Part shown: positions 8,308 through 16,895 of the stretch, in pieces
How the letters are laid out: every line of letters begins with the position of its first letter
Position numbering within the stretch: position 1 is the stretch's first letter
Source of the DNA: Oceanospirillales bacterium
GTDB taxonomy: Bacteria > Pseudomonadota > Gammaproteobacteria > Xanthomonadales > SZUA-36
NCBI GenBank assembly: GCA_003233115.1
Contig: QIKV01000024.1
Location: 1-54,040, forward strand
Length of the DNA: 54,040 bases
Reading direction: 5' to 3'
The notes under the pieces: model-generated
Database searches by the model: none
Told to the model about the DNA's origin: nothing
What the model saw: only the letters and a program-made list of their open reading frames with translations
Translations under genes and position numbers: made by a program

Positions 8308-9096
8308 TTATTCGAAATCGTCCAGCGTAGCTGATTCCAAGACAACGGTTGATTCATCACCAGCCTCTGCCTGGTCTTCATCGGGGCAATTTTTCACACA
8401 GATTAATGTAACGTTGTCGGGGGCCCCTCTGACCAGGGCGGTATGCAGCAGTGACTGGGTAACCTCATGGCTATCCTTGTTGGTCATCATAGCCTCAATT
8501 TCCTCGCTGGATGCCATCCGGCTCAGGCCATCTGTACACAACAGGAACTGATCATCTAATCTGACGTCCAGCAATTTACAGTCGAGTTCCAGTGGCTCAC
8601 TGATACCGACTGCCCGGGTAATGACATTGGCCATCGGGTGGGACTCTGCTTCTTCTGCTTTGATGATGTGCTGGTCTACCAGGTCCTGCACATGCGAATG
8701 GTCATGTGTCAATTGCTGGAGGTGTTGATCGCGACGCCGGTAGATGCGGCTGTCACCGGCCCATACAACGGCTCCCTGTTCGCCTTTGACAATTAAAACG
8801 ACCACGGTGCTGCCCGGAACACGCTGAGTGTCATAGGCTTGTGACTGCTCGACGAGTTGGCGGTTGGCTTCATGGACGCATTGCTGAACTGATTCCAGCA
8901 TATCTTCGAAATTTTCGTAAGCGGGGAGATTGTCGATGAGGTCGGTTATGGTTTGGCTGGCAACCTCACCCGCTTCGTGGCCGCCCATACCGTCTGCCAC
9001 GGCCCAGACACCGATATCTGTACGATCCGAAAACGCATCTTCGTTAAGTTTGCGCACCATGCCAACATGGGTTGCTACGGAGGAACTAAAAGCCAT
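8308..9096 (-). CDS. pppA: PP2C-type Ser/Thr protein phosphatase of the T6SS (PppA-like), 262 aa
   Basis: Metal-dependent phosphatase that reverses threonine phosphorylation by the T6SS kinase; in Pseudomonas HSI-I, PppA dephosphorylates Fha1 and turns the system off. Family motifs are present: VGMVRKLNEDAF near residue 15, AVADGMGGHEAGEVAS with the metal aspartate, WAGDSRIYRRRD, and LLCTDGLSRM with the C-terminal metal aspartate. There is no signal peptide or TM, so it is cytoplasmic. It is the last gene of the leftward tagH-tssJKLM-tagF operon, 12 bp after tagF. The cognate kinase is not adjacent, unlike in HSI-I; the best candidate is at 39481. Confidence 0.9.
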   Translation of the reverse strand: MAFSSSVATHVGMVRKLNEDAFSDRTDIGVWAVADGMGGHEAGEVASQTITDLIDNLPAYENFEDMLESVQQCVHEANRQLVEQSQAYDTQRVPGSTVVVLIVKGEQGAVVWAGDSRIYRRRDQHLQQLTHDHSHVQDLVDQHIIKAEEAESHPMANVITRAVGISEPLELDCKLLDVRLDDQFLLCTDGLSRMASSEEIEAMMTNKDSHEVTQSLLHTALVRGAPDNVTLICVKNCPDEDQAEAGDESTVVLESATLDDFE

Positions 9097-9108
9097 ATTC
9101 TTGATCCA

Positions 9109-10188
9109 TCAACCAGAAAGAAGCTCATCCATGTAATCTACTTCGGGTTCTTGCGGCGTTGATTGTGGGGCATCCCTCAACTCTTTGTCCATCATTAAAT
9201 CGAGGTACGTTCCGTCAACCGGCATTCTAGCGCAACTGAGCAGCTGGGCGGTAGCCTGGGCTGAACCCCGGTGCCACCACAAGCCATAACGATCATGATC
9301 CCGGGCGATTAACTGATGGAGCAGGGCCGGTAGTAGTCCAACCACACCGGCAGCATCGTGGTTGGAAACACTGGCATGGTTCTCGTCAATTTTAAATGAC
9401 AGACGGGCCGGCGGGCTCCAACTCAATTCAGCCGCACGCTCATTTATTGACCTGTCGATATCCTCCTGGTTCATTTCCTGATCCAATACCGAAAGTGCCA
9501 AAATCTCCAGGTCCTTAAACCATTTATGGTGGGCGCCGGCGAATATTGCCGGGTCTGTATCAGCAGGCAGGATGGAGGCCATGGTAAAGTTGAAGTAACG
9601 CCCCACGCGGTCGACGCTGGGAATGGTGATGCCGGCAACGGCTTGTTCCCCGCAAATACCGCCACCCAGCACGAAACACCACGCCGGACAATTCAGATAA
9701 TATGACAACCAGCCTTCCGGGTTCTGCGCTCGACAGGCGAGCATGCCAGTCTGCACCCACTCATGCCACGGGTTGATGAAATCCTGCGGCAGGCGTTTTT
9801 GAATAAAATCACCATAGGCGGGTAATTTTCCATAAAACCCCAGCTCTATTATTGGCGCATCGGGTGCATCAATCGCTGCAAATGATTCTGCAGGCGGTTC
9901 ATCCGCTGCAGCGTCGGGGGCGTACATTTCTTCTGGCGGCCTGGCCGGTTCATCATCGCTGGATGGATAAAGTGTTTCGGTCAGGTCATCGGACTCGTCA
10001 TCCGGTTTATAGGGGTACTCATCGAGGTTAATGGGATCGGTAACCGGCGCTGCCGACCCTCCCATCAGGGCATCGATGTTGGCGGACAGCAAATCAGGCT
10101 CGTCAGGCGCACCAGCATTTTCATCCACCCGGCGACCTGCTTTATCTGCCGGGCTTACAGAGTCAGATTTTGGCGTCTTTCCTGTCAT
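9109..10188 (-). CDS. tagF: T6SS-associated protein TagF (ImpM), with extended acidic N-terminus
   Basis: The TagF/DUF2094 domain covers about residues 112-330 and is recognised by ELGFYGKLPAYGDFIQKRLP, the following W-E-W segment, SYYLNCPAWCFVLGGG and VDRVGRYFNFTMAS. In Pseudomonas TagF is a repressor of post-translational T6SS activation acting in the kinase/FHA pathway. The first ~110 residues are an Asp/Glu/Pro/Ala-rich, low-complexity extension that makes the protein longer than typical TagF (359 aa versus a little over 200). The start overlaps the tssM stop by 4 bp, implying translational coupling. Confidence 0.88.
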   Translation of the reverse strand: MTGKTPKSDSVSPADKAGRRVDENAGAPDEPDLLSANIDALMGGSAAPVTDPINLDEYPYKPDDESDDLTETLYPSSDDEPARPPEEMYAPDAAADEPPAESFAAIDAPDAPIIELGFYGKLPAYGDFIQKRLPQDFINPWHEWVQTGMLACRAQNPEGWLSYYLNCPAWCFVLGGGICGEQAVAGITIPSVDRVGRYFNFTMASILPADTDPAIFAGAHHKWFKDLEILALSVLDQEMNQEDIDRSINERAAELSWSPPARLSFKIDENHASVSNHDAAGVVGLLPALLHQLIARDHDRYGLWWHRGSAQATAQLLSCARMPVDGTYLDLMMDKELRDAPQSTPQEPEVDYMDELLSG

Positions 10189-13100
10189 AGTTTTGAGGGG
10201 CAGCGGAAGGTACGTAATTCGGGCAGGTTGAATGGGTTAAAGGCACTGTCGGCCCTGATCTCATACTCAATCCAACGATCACCCAGAGTCAATCGTGTCC
10301 GGAATTTCTCCGGTGTCGAAGAGGGGTTCATGCCGGCACTATCCAGTAACCGGAACAATGCCCACGGTCCGTTCAGCGTGAGGCCGGATCGGCCGCTTGC
10401 CGGCTGCGGACTGAACTGCATCTGAACCTGGTTCGAACCTCCATCTCCTGGCCAGATAAAGGCCTGGCTGAACAATGGACCATGACTGTAATTGGTTGTC
10501 TGGCCGTTGATATTCAGCATGAAATTGGTTGTAACCGGATCCATTCTGATCGGGCGTAGCTCGAATGCAATCGACGGGTTTGCACCACCACCGGCGAAGA
10601 AAGCATCCTGAATTTTTTTGCCGCGCTGGATTTGCCTGATGGACGCGTTGGAAATCTTGATGTTTTGGGCCACGCTGGGCTTCAATTTCCAGTTTGTTCC
10701 GGCAGTCGTAACGACGATATCCTTCAGGTAGTGGTCGAAGAAAGTATCCAATGTTCCACCCGGTTTGAAGAAAACACCGAAATCACGTAACTGCACTTCT
10801 CTTTGTGCTGACCTGTCAAAGGGGTAGCGGCCATTCAATGCCTGGCGGCAGAAAGGCAATACGTCAGTGGACCAGGCTGCCTGGATGGCTGCCGTAGCAC
10901 CGCCAGCGACCAGGTTGTTGGTGTCCGCTACCACCAGCATGATCCACTTCTTGACCGGGTCTGGCGTCCTCTGCGCCCTTAGCCGTACGCGGGTAATGGC
11001 TGTGCTGGCCTGGCTTCGCAGGCTGGTTAGCAGTTGGTCCTGCGAACTCTGTGCCAGTTGGTCAATGTAGATGTATAGTTCCTGCAAGTCGCCAAGCAAA
11101 CCGTCCAGCGGGGCAGGGCGGCCTTCTTTGGCATCGGTGATCGAGTGCAGTCCGGCAAAACTGCGGTCTACGATGGCCGGGTCCAGTAACATTGATTTAT
11201 TGTTGGAATCAGACAGGAACGCGTCAATTCGGTCTGTTAATGAGACGCTCTGGTCTTCATCTGCATTAATCACCTGTTCAGGCACAAGCCGTGTTGACTT
11301 GGAAACGTTCAGCAACAGCAGACGCAGTGGTGAATCGTCACCGGTCAGGGTGCGCAGAATATCAGCGGCCTGTGCCAGGTTGGCAAATGGACGGATGCGT
11401 ATGTCTTCAAGGAAAGCAACCCATGTGCGTATATAGTCTTCGAAATACAGACGCCGGATTGAATTGGTCAATTCACCCAAAGGGATTTTCTGAGCACCAC
11501 TGGCCTCGGTGGCAAATATCCATGACTCATTTTCCATTTCGTTGACGACGCGGGTCTCCGAGGGCAGGTACATCTGCTCGTATCCCTCGGGTGAGAACAG
11601 GGCGGGCACACCCTGATTGATCGGTGCATTGCTGGCGCGCACAAACACGCGTGCACCATCCCTGCCGGCGGCAGAGGGAATGGTGAATGCTTTGCCTTCA
11701 TTCTGGCGCTCGGATTTGATCACTGCATAAATCCGTTCAGCCAGAGTGGTGTTGGACAGCATGTTGCGTGCGGTCATCACCAGGTTGGAGTCGAGGTCAA
11801 ATGGCAGGGTAAGCGGTTCCATTTCGAGCAAGGCATCGAGATGCTCACCCAATTGGGTTAGCTGGTCGGTACTCAATACCCTGGACAAGTGGGCATCCCA
11901 ATCCTGGCGCACCCAGTTGCTCACAAATTCGGAATCCATGTGCTCCGGGTCGCCGAGCATAAGGTAAGCTTTGAGTACCTGGTAGGTCTGGTCGGGATTG
12001 GACATGTTCTCTTTCATGACCTTCTCCATCCTCACCATCAGCCTTGGCAGAAAGGCGTTTTCCAACAATCGCTGGTAGGCCAGTATGGTGCCGTTGCGCC
12101 CCAGGCGTTTTCCCTGGTAGAGACCAAGCCTGTAGCTGAATGGCACAGACTCAAATTGGGCAGCATAACCTGTTGGCATGGCCCTTGCTTCATTCAGCAA
12201 CGGCAAAACTCCAAGTAAAGAGGCATTCCGCGCAGAAACCTTTTTACTGTCTTCAAGCACACTCGTGGCTGCAGTGCCTATCTCATCAATCAACTGCTTG
12301 TTGTTGCTGTAGCTCAGCCACCAGCCGAGGATCAGCAGGATCGGAATGGCGCCCAGCAGAACGAAACCGGTTTTGCGCGCAATACCGTAAATTCGCTCCA
12401 CTTTCAGGTTGGCGCCTGCCAGTCCGGATTCGCCGAAAATGACCTTGTTCATCAGGTCCTTGATAAAGAAACTTTTGCCTTTGGATGGACTGCTCTGTGT
12501 CGCTGCCCTGCTGAGGTTAAAGTTGCGGGCAAGTTGACTCATGATGCGGTTAAAAGGTGTGCCTTCCTGGGTGCCGCTGGTGAAGTAAATCCCGCGCAGC
12601 ATGGGCGTGCTGGTATAGCGGCTGGGCTTGAAGACCCGTTGCAGGAATTCCTCAATGGCATTCCTGGTGGCACCGAGTTGCATCGGGAAGTTGTAGATCA
12701 ATTCACGCCGGTTGACATCGCGCTCATCCTGGAGACGCTGCACAAGGCGCGTTTCGATCTGCTTTTGCAGGGCACCGAATTCGGCATTGAAATGTGCCAG
12801 CGGCTCATCATTCAGGCCATATGTAAAGCCCCAGACCTGGGCACGCTCGCGGCGATCAAGGTCACTGTAGAACTCCATAAAGCCGGCCATCAGGTCACAC
12901 TTGGTGAACATCAGGTAGACCGGGAAACGAATACCGAGGTGGTCGTACAGTTCCTGGATGCGGCTGCTGATGGCAGAGGCATTGCGCTCGCGCTCAAGCG
13001 CGCTCTGCCGTGCCAGCTCTTCCATGCTGATAGCAAGGATAATGCCGTTGATCGGGCGTCTTCTGCGGTGCTTTTTCAGCAATTTCAGGAAACCGACCCA

Positions 13101-13703
13101 GGCCTTGTTGTCAGCCTTTTCATTGCTGTCCTGGGTGGTATAGCGCCCGGCAGTATCTATCATCACGGCCTCGTCGGTAAACCACCAGTCGCAGTAGCGC
13201 GTACCCCCGACCCCCTGAATTTTTGATTGTCCCATCCGGTCGGCGAGTGGGAATTGCAAACCTGAGTTCACCAGCAGGGTTGTCTTTCCGGAGCCGGGCG
13301 GGCCAATGATGATGTACCAGGGTAACTGGTAAATCGAACGCATCCGCTTGCCGCCAACATTGCTTTTCTTCAGGGTTTTGAGCGCGTCGTCAAACCGCTC
13401 TTTCAGGGTCGCCAGTTCTTCCTGCGACTGTTCGTCAGCAGGGTCGGCCATATCCGCTGACGAAGCCAGGTCATTGGATATTTCGGTGCTCTTCTTCCTG
13501 TTCCGCCAGGCTTTAAAAAGGCGCACCAGGCCCCACAGGGCAAATATCACTATGATGGTAATAACGCGGGCCATGACGGAACTGAGCGGCGCAACGTCTC
13601 CAAAGCGGATAACCGGCCCCAAATACCAGATCATATAGGCCAGGATAGCGAGGCCCACAAATGGAAAAAGCCCCATTGAAATCAGTCTTGACAGTATCAT
13701 CAT
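10185..13703 (-). CDS. tssM: T6SS membrane complex protein TssM (IcmF), 1172 aa
   Basis: Large inner-membrane subunit of the TssJLM trans-envelope complex. Three TM segments are seen: two at the N-terminus (LFPFVGLAILAYMIWYLG and VITIIVIFALWGLVRL) and a third near residue 440 (FVLLGAIPILLILGWWLSY), followed by a long periplasmic part. The cytoplasmic NTPase domain keeps an intact Walker A motif GPPGSGKTTLL near residue 135 and MIDTAGRY as Walker B-like. The C-terminal beta domain (MQFSPQPASGRSGLTLNGPWALFRLLD) is the part that contacts TssJ. It overlaps tssL and tagF by 4 bp each. Confidence 0.95.
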   Translation of the reverse strand: MMILSRLISMGLFPFVGLAILAYMIWYLGPVIRFGDVAPLSSVMARVITIIVIFALWGLVRLFKAWRNRKKSTEISNDLASSADMADPADEQSQEELATLKERFDDALKTLKKSNVGGKRMRSIYQLPWYIIIGPPGSGKTTLLVNSGLQFPLADRMGQSKIQGVGGTRYCDWWFTDEAVMIDTAGRYTTQDSNEKADNKAWVGFLKLLKKHRRRRPINGIILAISMEELARQSALERERNASAISSRIQELYDHLGIRFPVYLMFTKCDLMAGFMEFYSDLDRRERAQVWGFTYGLNDEPLAHFNAEFGALQKQIETRLVQRLQDERDVNRRELIYNFPMQLGATRNAIEEFLQRVFKPSRYTSTPMLRGIYFTSGTQEGTPFNRIMSQLARNFNLSRAATQSSPSKGKSFFIKDLMNKVIFGESGLAGANLKVERIYGIARKTGFVLLGAIPILLILGWWLSYSNNKQLIDEIGTAATSVLEDSKKVSARNASLLGVLPLLNEARAMPTGYAAQFESVPFSYRLGLYQGKRLGRNGTILAYQRLLENAFLPRLMVRMEKVMKENMSNPDQTYQVLKAYLMLGDPEHMDSEFVSNWVRQDWDAHLSRVLSTDQLTQLGEHLDALLEMEPLTLPFDLDSNLVMTARNMLSNTTLAERIYAVIKSERQNEGKAFTIPSAAGRDGARVFVRASNAPINQGVPALFSPEGYEQMYLPSETRVVNEMENESWIFATEASGAQKIPLGELTNSIRRLYFEDYIRTWVAFLEDIRIRPFANLAQAADILRTLTGDDSPLRLLLLNVSKSTRLVPEQVINADEDQSVSLTDRIDAFLSDSNNKSMLLDPAIVDRSFAGLHSITDAKEGRPAPLDGLLGDLQELYIYIDQLAQSSQDQLLTSLRSQASTAITRVRLRAQRTPDPVKKWIMLVVADTNNLVAGGATAAIQAAWSTDVLPFCRQALNGRYPFDRSAQREVQLRDFGVFFKPGGTLDTFFDHYLKDIVVTTAGTNWKLKPSVAQNIKISNASIRQIQRGKKIQDAFFAGGGANPSIAFELRPIRMDPVTTNFMLNINGQTTNYSHGPLFSQAFIWPGDGGSNQVQMQFSPQPASGRSGLTLNGPWALFRLLDSAGMNPSSTPEKFRTRLTLGDRWIEYEIRADSAFNPFNLPELRTFRCPSKL

Positions 13704-15028
13704 TTGCGGGCCCTCTCCATGAGGGTTATGTCCACCCTGCGATTTCTGGCCCGGCCACTGGCCGTTTCATTCGGTGCAATGGGCTGGGTGTCGCCAAGAC
13801 CCTCGGCCACCATTCTGCCCGGTTTGGAGACCACCTCGCTTAACTGTGCGACCACCGATTCGGCGCGGCTTTGTGACAGACTGAAATTCGAACTGAAACG
13901 CTGGTTTCTGCGCATTGGTATATTGTCGGTATGGCCGATCACCCTGATTTTGCCATTGGTTTGCTCAAGGCCCTCGCCAATGCGACGGATGATTCCCTGG
14001 TATTCGCTGCTGATAATATCGCTTCCTGACTTGAACATGGTGCCGGGTACCGACACCACTATGCGGTCGGGCAGTTCTTCTACGCTGACTTGTCCCTTAC
14101 TTATTTCAGGGCTCAAAAATTTTTTCAGGCCGAACCTTGCCGGGCCGGGATCGGGGATATAGACCGCAGAAGGCGGGGCCAGTAAGCGGGTAGGCAGCAG
14201 GGACTCTTCACGACCGATACTCATGACTTCGGCGTGCACCGGGTCTGCATACCCCCCGAGGCTGAAGCGCCACAGGCTGAAAATACCCACCAGCAGCAGG
14301 AACACAATACTGGCTGCCAGCCAGGCCGGTATCAGGGCGGTCTTGGCCAGCGAGGATTTGTCCATGCCTTCCCAATGCGGGGACAGGCCTGGCTCGGATT
14401 CCCCACGCTGATTGCGAAGGGTGTGATAGAGGCTCTCGCGTACTTCTGCGAGTTCGTTGATACCGTCTCTTGAGATTCGGTATTGGCCCTGGAAACCCAG
14501 GGCCAGGCAGACGTATAACAACTCCAGTAAATCAATGTTGCGGGCCGGATCCTGGCTGAGCTTTTTGAGCATTTGAAAGAACCGTTCACCCCCCCGTGTT
14601 TCCTTGTGAAACATGCTCAGCAGGCTTTGCGTATTCCAGATGCTGCCCGAACCCCACGGCGTGCTCATGACGAACTCATCAATCGTAGTGCAGAGTGCAT
14701 AACGGGCGATAAAAATCGTTTCTGGCGCTATGCCTTCACGCTGTGCAGTGACTTCGAAACGTTGAATTTCAGTGGCCAACTGCTTGTGCAGGGCAGTTGG
14801 ATTGGGGTGCGAACTGGTATTGCGGATCTGGCTCAGCAGATTAAGCAATACGGATGCCGACTTTTCCAGTGCATTTAACCCGGGCCGGGCGGTTGCCTCT
14901 ATTTTTTCATCTGGCCTGTGCCGGGGTTCCTGCCTGCGCGGCGCGCCTTGCTGCCGCCCGCCCGGGTTGGGTTTGATGATGGTATGCTCTTCATCCATGT
15001 CGAAAAAGGGATCATCTCTGTCTGGCAT
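13700..15028 (-). CDS. tssL: T6SS membrane complex protein TssL (DotU) fused to an OmpA-like domain, 442 aa
   Basis: The N-terminal cytoplasmic DotU domain (about residues 50-230) carries DEFVMSTPWGSGSIW and MLKKLSQDP, then one TM helix (AWLAASIVFLLLVGIFSLW, about 232-252). The periplasmic C-terminus holds an OmpA-type peptidoglycan-binding domain with IRVIGHTDNIPMRRNQRFSS, LSQSRAESV and GRARNRRVDI, so this is an extended TssL that can anchor the complex to the cell wall. The first 40 residues are polar and basic. It starts 5 bp after the tssK stop and overlaps tssM by 4 bp. Confidence 0.94.
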   Translation of the reverse strand: MPDRDDPFFDMDEEHTIIKPNPGGRQQGAPRRQEPRHRPDEKIEATARPGLNALEKSASVLLNLLSQIRNTSSHPNPTALHKQLATEIQRFEVTAQREGIAPETIFIARYALCTTIDEFVMSTPWGSGSIWNTQSLLSMFHKETRGGERFFQMLKKLSQDPARNIDLLELLYVCLALGFQGQYRISRDGINELAEVRESLYHTLRNQRGESEPGLSPHWEGMDKSSLAKTALIPAWLAASIVFLLLVGIFSLWRFSLGGYADPVHAEVMSIGREESLLPTRLLAPPSAVYIPDPGPARFGLKKFLSPEISKGQVSVEELPDRIVVSVPGTMFKSGSDIISSEYQGIIRRIGEGLEQTNGKIRVIGHTDNIPMRRNQRFSSNFSLSQSRAESVVAQLSEVVSKPGRMVAEGLGDTQPIAPNETASGRARNRRVDITLMERARK

Positions 15029-15033
15029 ATTGA

Positions 15034-16374
15034 TTAACCTCTAATGGCCCAGAGTTCCAGTTCAAGCCCGGGGTACTTGCCGCCGGGGTGAAGACCGAGG
15101 CCGGCTGAAGTTGATAACTGTTTCCACAAAGCCCCACGTTTGTTGAGCTCGAAATAGGAGAATCCGGAATGAAAAGGAATCTGGCGTGGTGCGACGGACA
15201 ATGCCTCAAGTTCTATGCCTGGCAATTGGGAGGTTATCAATTGCTTCATGGCTTCTTTCGGCCCGATTTTCGCTTGCGACGGGAACTGACTGCGTAATTT
15301 TTCTGTCGCCATATCCGCTTTCACAGCCAACACGAAAACGGCATCATCGAATAGTGACTTGTCATTGACAACGGCCAGGTTAATACCGACTTTCTTGTAG
15401 TGCTTGAACGGGATCTGTTGCGCGCTGTGTTCAAAAACCACACCCAACGAGCGCCGCAATTCGGTCATGAGGGCAATAAAAGTCGTGGCCAGGTCGGTGT
15501 GTACATACGGGGGTAAGCCAGCCGGGCGGTGATCGCTGGTGGTGAACGTGGCAAGCTCTCCCGCCAATTGCACGCAAACCCGAAATAGCGCCTCCGGGTG
15601 ATAGGCCGGTAGTTTGCCCAGGTGCACAAACATGGACTCATAACCATTGATCAGTTGCAACAGCATGTAATCTTCGACCTGGGCTGTTCCGCCCCCGCGG
15701 CCAGCGACACCCAGGCGTACGGCTATTGCTTCTGCACGCTGCTTCAATAAACCCTGGATTTCCTTTATGTACCCAGCGAGTTGCGTATTGTTTTGGCAAT
15801 CAAGGGCTGAACCGATGAACGAGTCATCCATCACCACCCTTTTGTCACTGCGTACTTCAATGATGCGACCAATGCCAATGCTGGCATACTCGGTACGTTC
15901 ATCGCCTTCGGTCAGCAACAACAGGTTCTTGCGCCCAAGCTCGAGGGGTGCATTGGAATCTTCCGGCAAGCTTGCATCACGAACATCTGCAACATCAATG
16001 CTGTAGCGAACTTCAAGATCACTATCTTCTTCCCGGCTGGCCTCGGTGGCGTTGGGCCGCCTTTCCATCAGGCAAAGATAGACATTTTCATCCTTGGTGT
16101 GCTTATCCGGTTCAATCGGGGCCGGCGGAGCATCGGCAGAGGGGACGTCGATGGTTGTTCCGTCCGGTAAAATGACCCTGCATTTCGCAATTTCAATCTT
16201 CCCCAGGCTAAGGGCTTCCTGGTTGATTACCAACTCGTCGATACCCCAGGAATAGGGCCGCAAAGGGCTGCACCGGTTTTCGATCAGTGATTCGAAATAG
16301 CGGTCGTTCTGTTGGAAATGCTGCGGCCGCAGGAACATGCCTTCCGACCAGATGATTTTTGAAGTCCATGACAT
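15034..16374 (-). CDS. tssK: T6SS baseplate protein TssK, 446 aa
   Basis: Cytoplasmic trimeric adaptor that links the baseplate to the TssLM membrane complex. The N-terminus KIIWSEGMFLRPQHFQQND is the family signature, followed by EALSLGKIEIAKCRVILPDGT. The C-terminal part carries VAPRQIPFHSGFSYFELNKRG before ALWKQL, also typical. The length matches canonical TssK. It lies 14 bp after tssJ in the leftward operon. Confidence 0.95.
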   Translation of the reverse strand: MSWTSKIIWSEGMFLRPQHFQQNDRYFESLIENRCSPLRPYSWGIDELVINQEALSLGKIEIAKCRVILPDGTTIDVPSADAPPAPIEPDKHTKDENVYLCLMERRPNATEASREEDSDLEVRYSIDVADVRDASLPEDSNAPLELGRKNLLLLTEGDERTEYASIGIGRIIEVRSDKRVVMDDSFIGSALDCQNNTQLAGYIKEIQGLLKQRAEAIAVRLGVAGRGGGTAQVEDYMLLQLINGYESMFVHLGKLPAYHPEALFRVCVQLAGELATFTTSDHRPAGLPPYVHTDLATTFIALMTELRRSLGVVFEHSAQQIPFKHYKKVGINLAVVNDKSLFDDAVFVLAVKADMATEKLRSQFPSQAKIGPKEAMKQLITSQLPGIELEALSVAPRQIPFHSGFSYFELNKRGALWKQLSTSAGLGLHPGGKYPGLELELWAIRG

Positions 16375-16388
16375 GGTATTGCTGATTC

Positions 16389-16883
16389 CTAGTCTGAAAC
16401 AGAGGTGACAATCTGTTGCCGGTTCAGGGTGATGCTCAAGTCCTTGGTCTTGCCCTGGGTGATTGGGACACTGGTGCGCCAGGTAGCGTTGTCAATATCC
16501 CGGTAGCCGGCGACCAGTCCAATTACCCTGGTCTGTGGATTGAGTTCCAATGGCAGTTCACGGCTGGCGCCCGGTTGCAGAATTTCCTGTTGCTTGCTCA
16601 GCAAAGTCGAACCCAGTGCCGCCCCGGATGGCTGTGTGAGACTCATATAGTCCAGGCCGTTGAACTGTTCAACGGAACTAAGTTCAAGAATATACAGAAT
16701 GACGGGTGAAGGCCGGCCCTGCAGATCCGGGTTCACATCAGCCGTGGCACTGATACTCACGCCGAGGTTCTCTTTTTTAGGGGCACCTGCACAAGCGCTT
16801 AACAAAAGCACAGTGGAGATGATCATCAGGCTGGCAATCGTTGCCCGCAGTTTGGTTTTGCTCTTGGTATGGACAGGTTTCAT
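16389..16883 (-). CDS. tssJ: T6SS outer-membrane lipoprotein TssJ, 164 aa
   Basis: Lipoprotein that anchors TssM at the outer membrane. The N-terminus is basic, then hydrophobic (ASLMIISTVLLL) with lipobox LLSAC, the cysteine at residue 31. The mature part has the small beta-sandwich pattern of TssJ: VSISATADVNPDLQGRPSP, VILYILELSSVEQFNGLDYM, ATWRTSVPI and a C-terminal strand. It lies between tagH and tssK in the leftward operon. Confidence 0.93.
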   Translation of the reverse strand: MKPVHTKSKTKLRATIASLMIISTVLLLSACAGAPKKENLGVSISATADVNPDLQGRPSPVILYILELSSVEQFNGLDYMSLTQPSGAALGSTLLSKQQEILQPGASRELPLELNPQTRVIGLVAGYRDIDNATWRTSVPITQGKTKDLSITLNRQQIVTSVSD

Positions 16884-16895
16884 TATTTCTACTCC

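Noticed and set aside
12534-13226. Long open frame on the plus strand (230 codons)
   Set aside because: It lies entirely antisense to tssM, has no family signature, and follows the codon shadow of a strongly supported gene.
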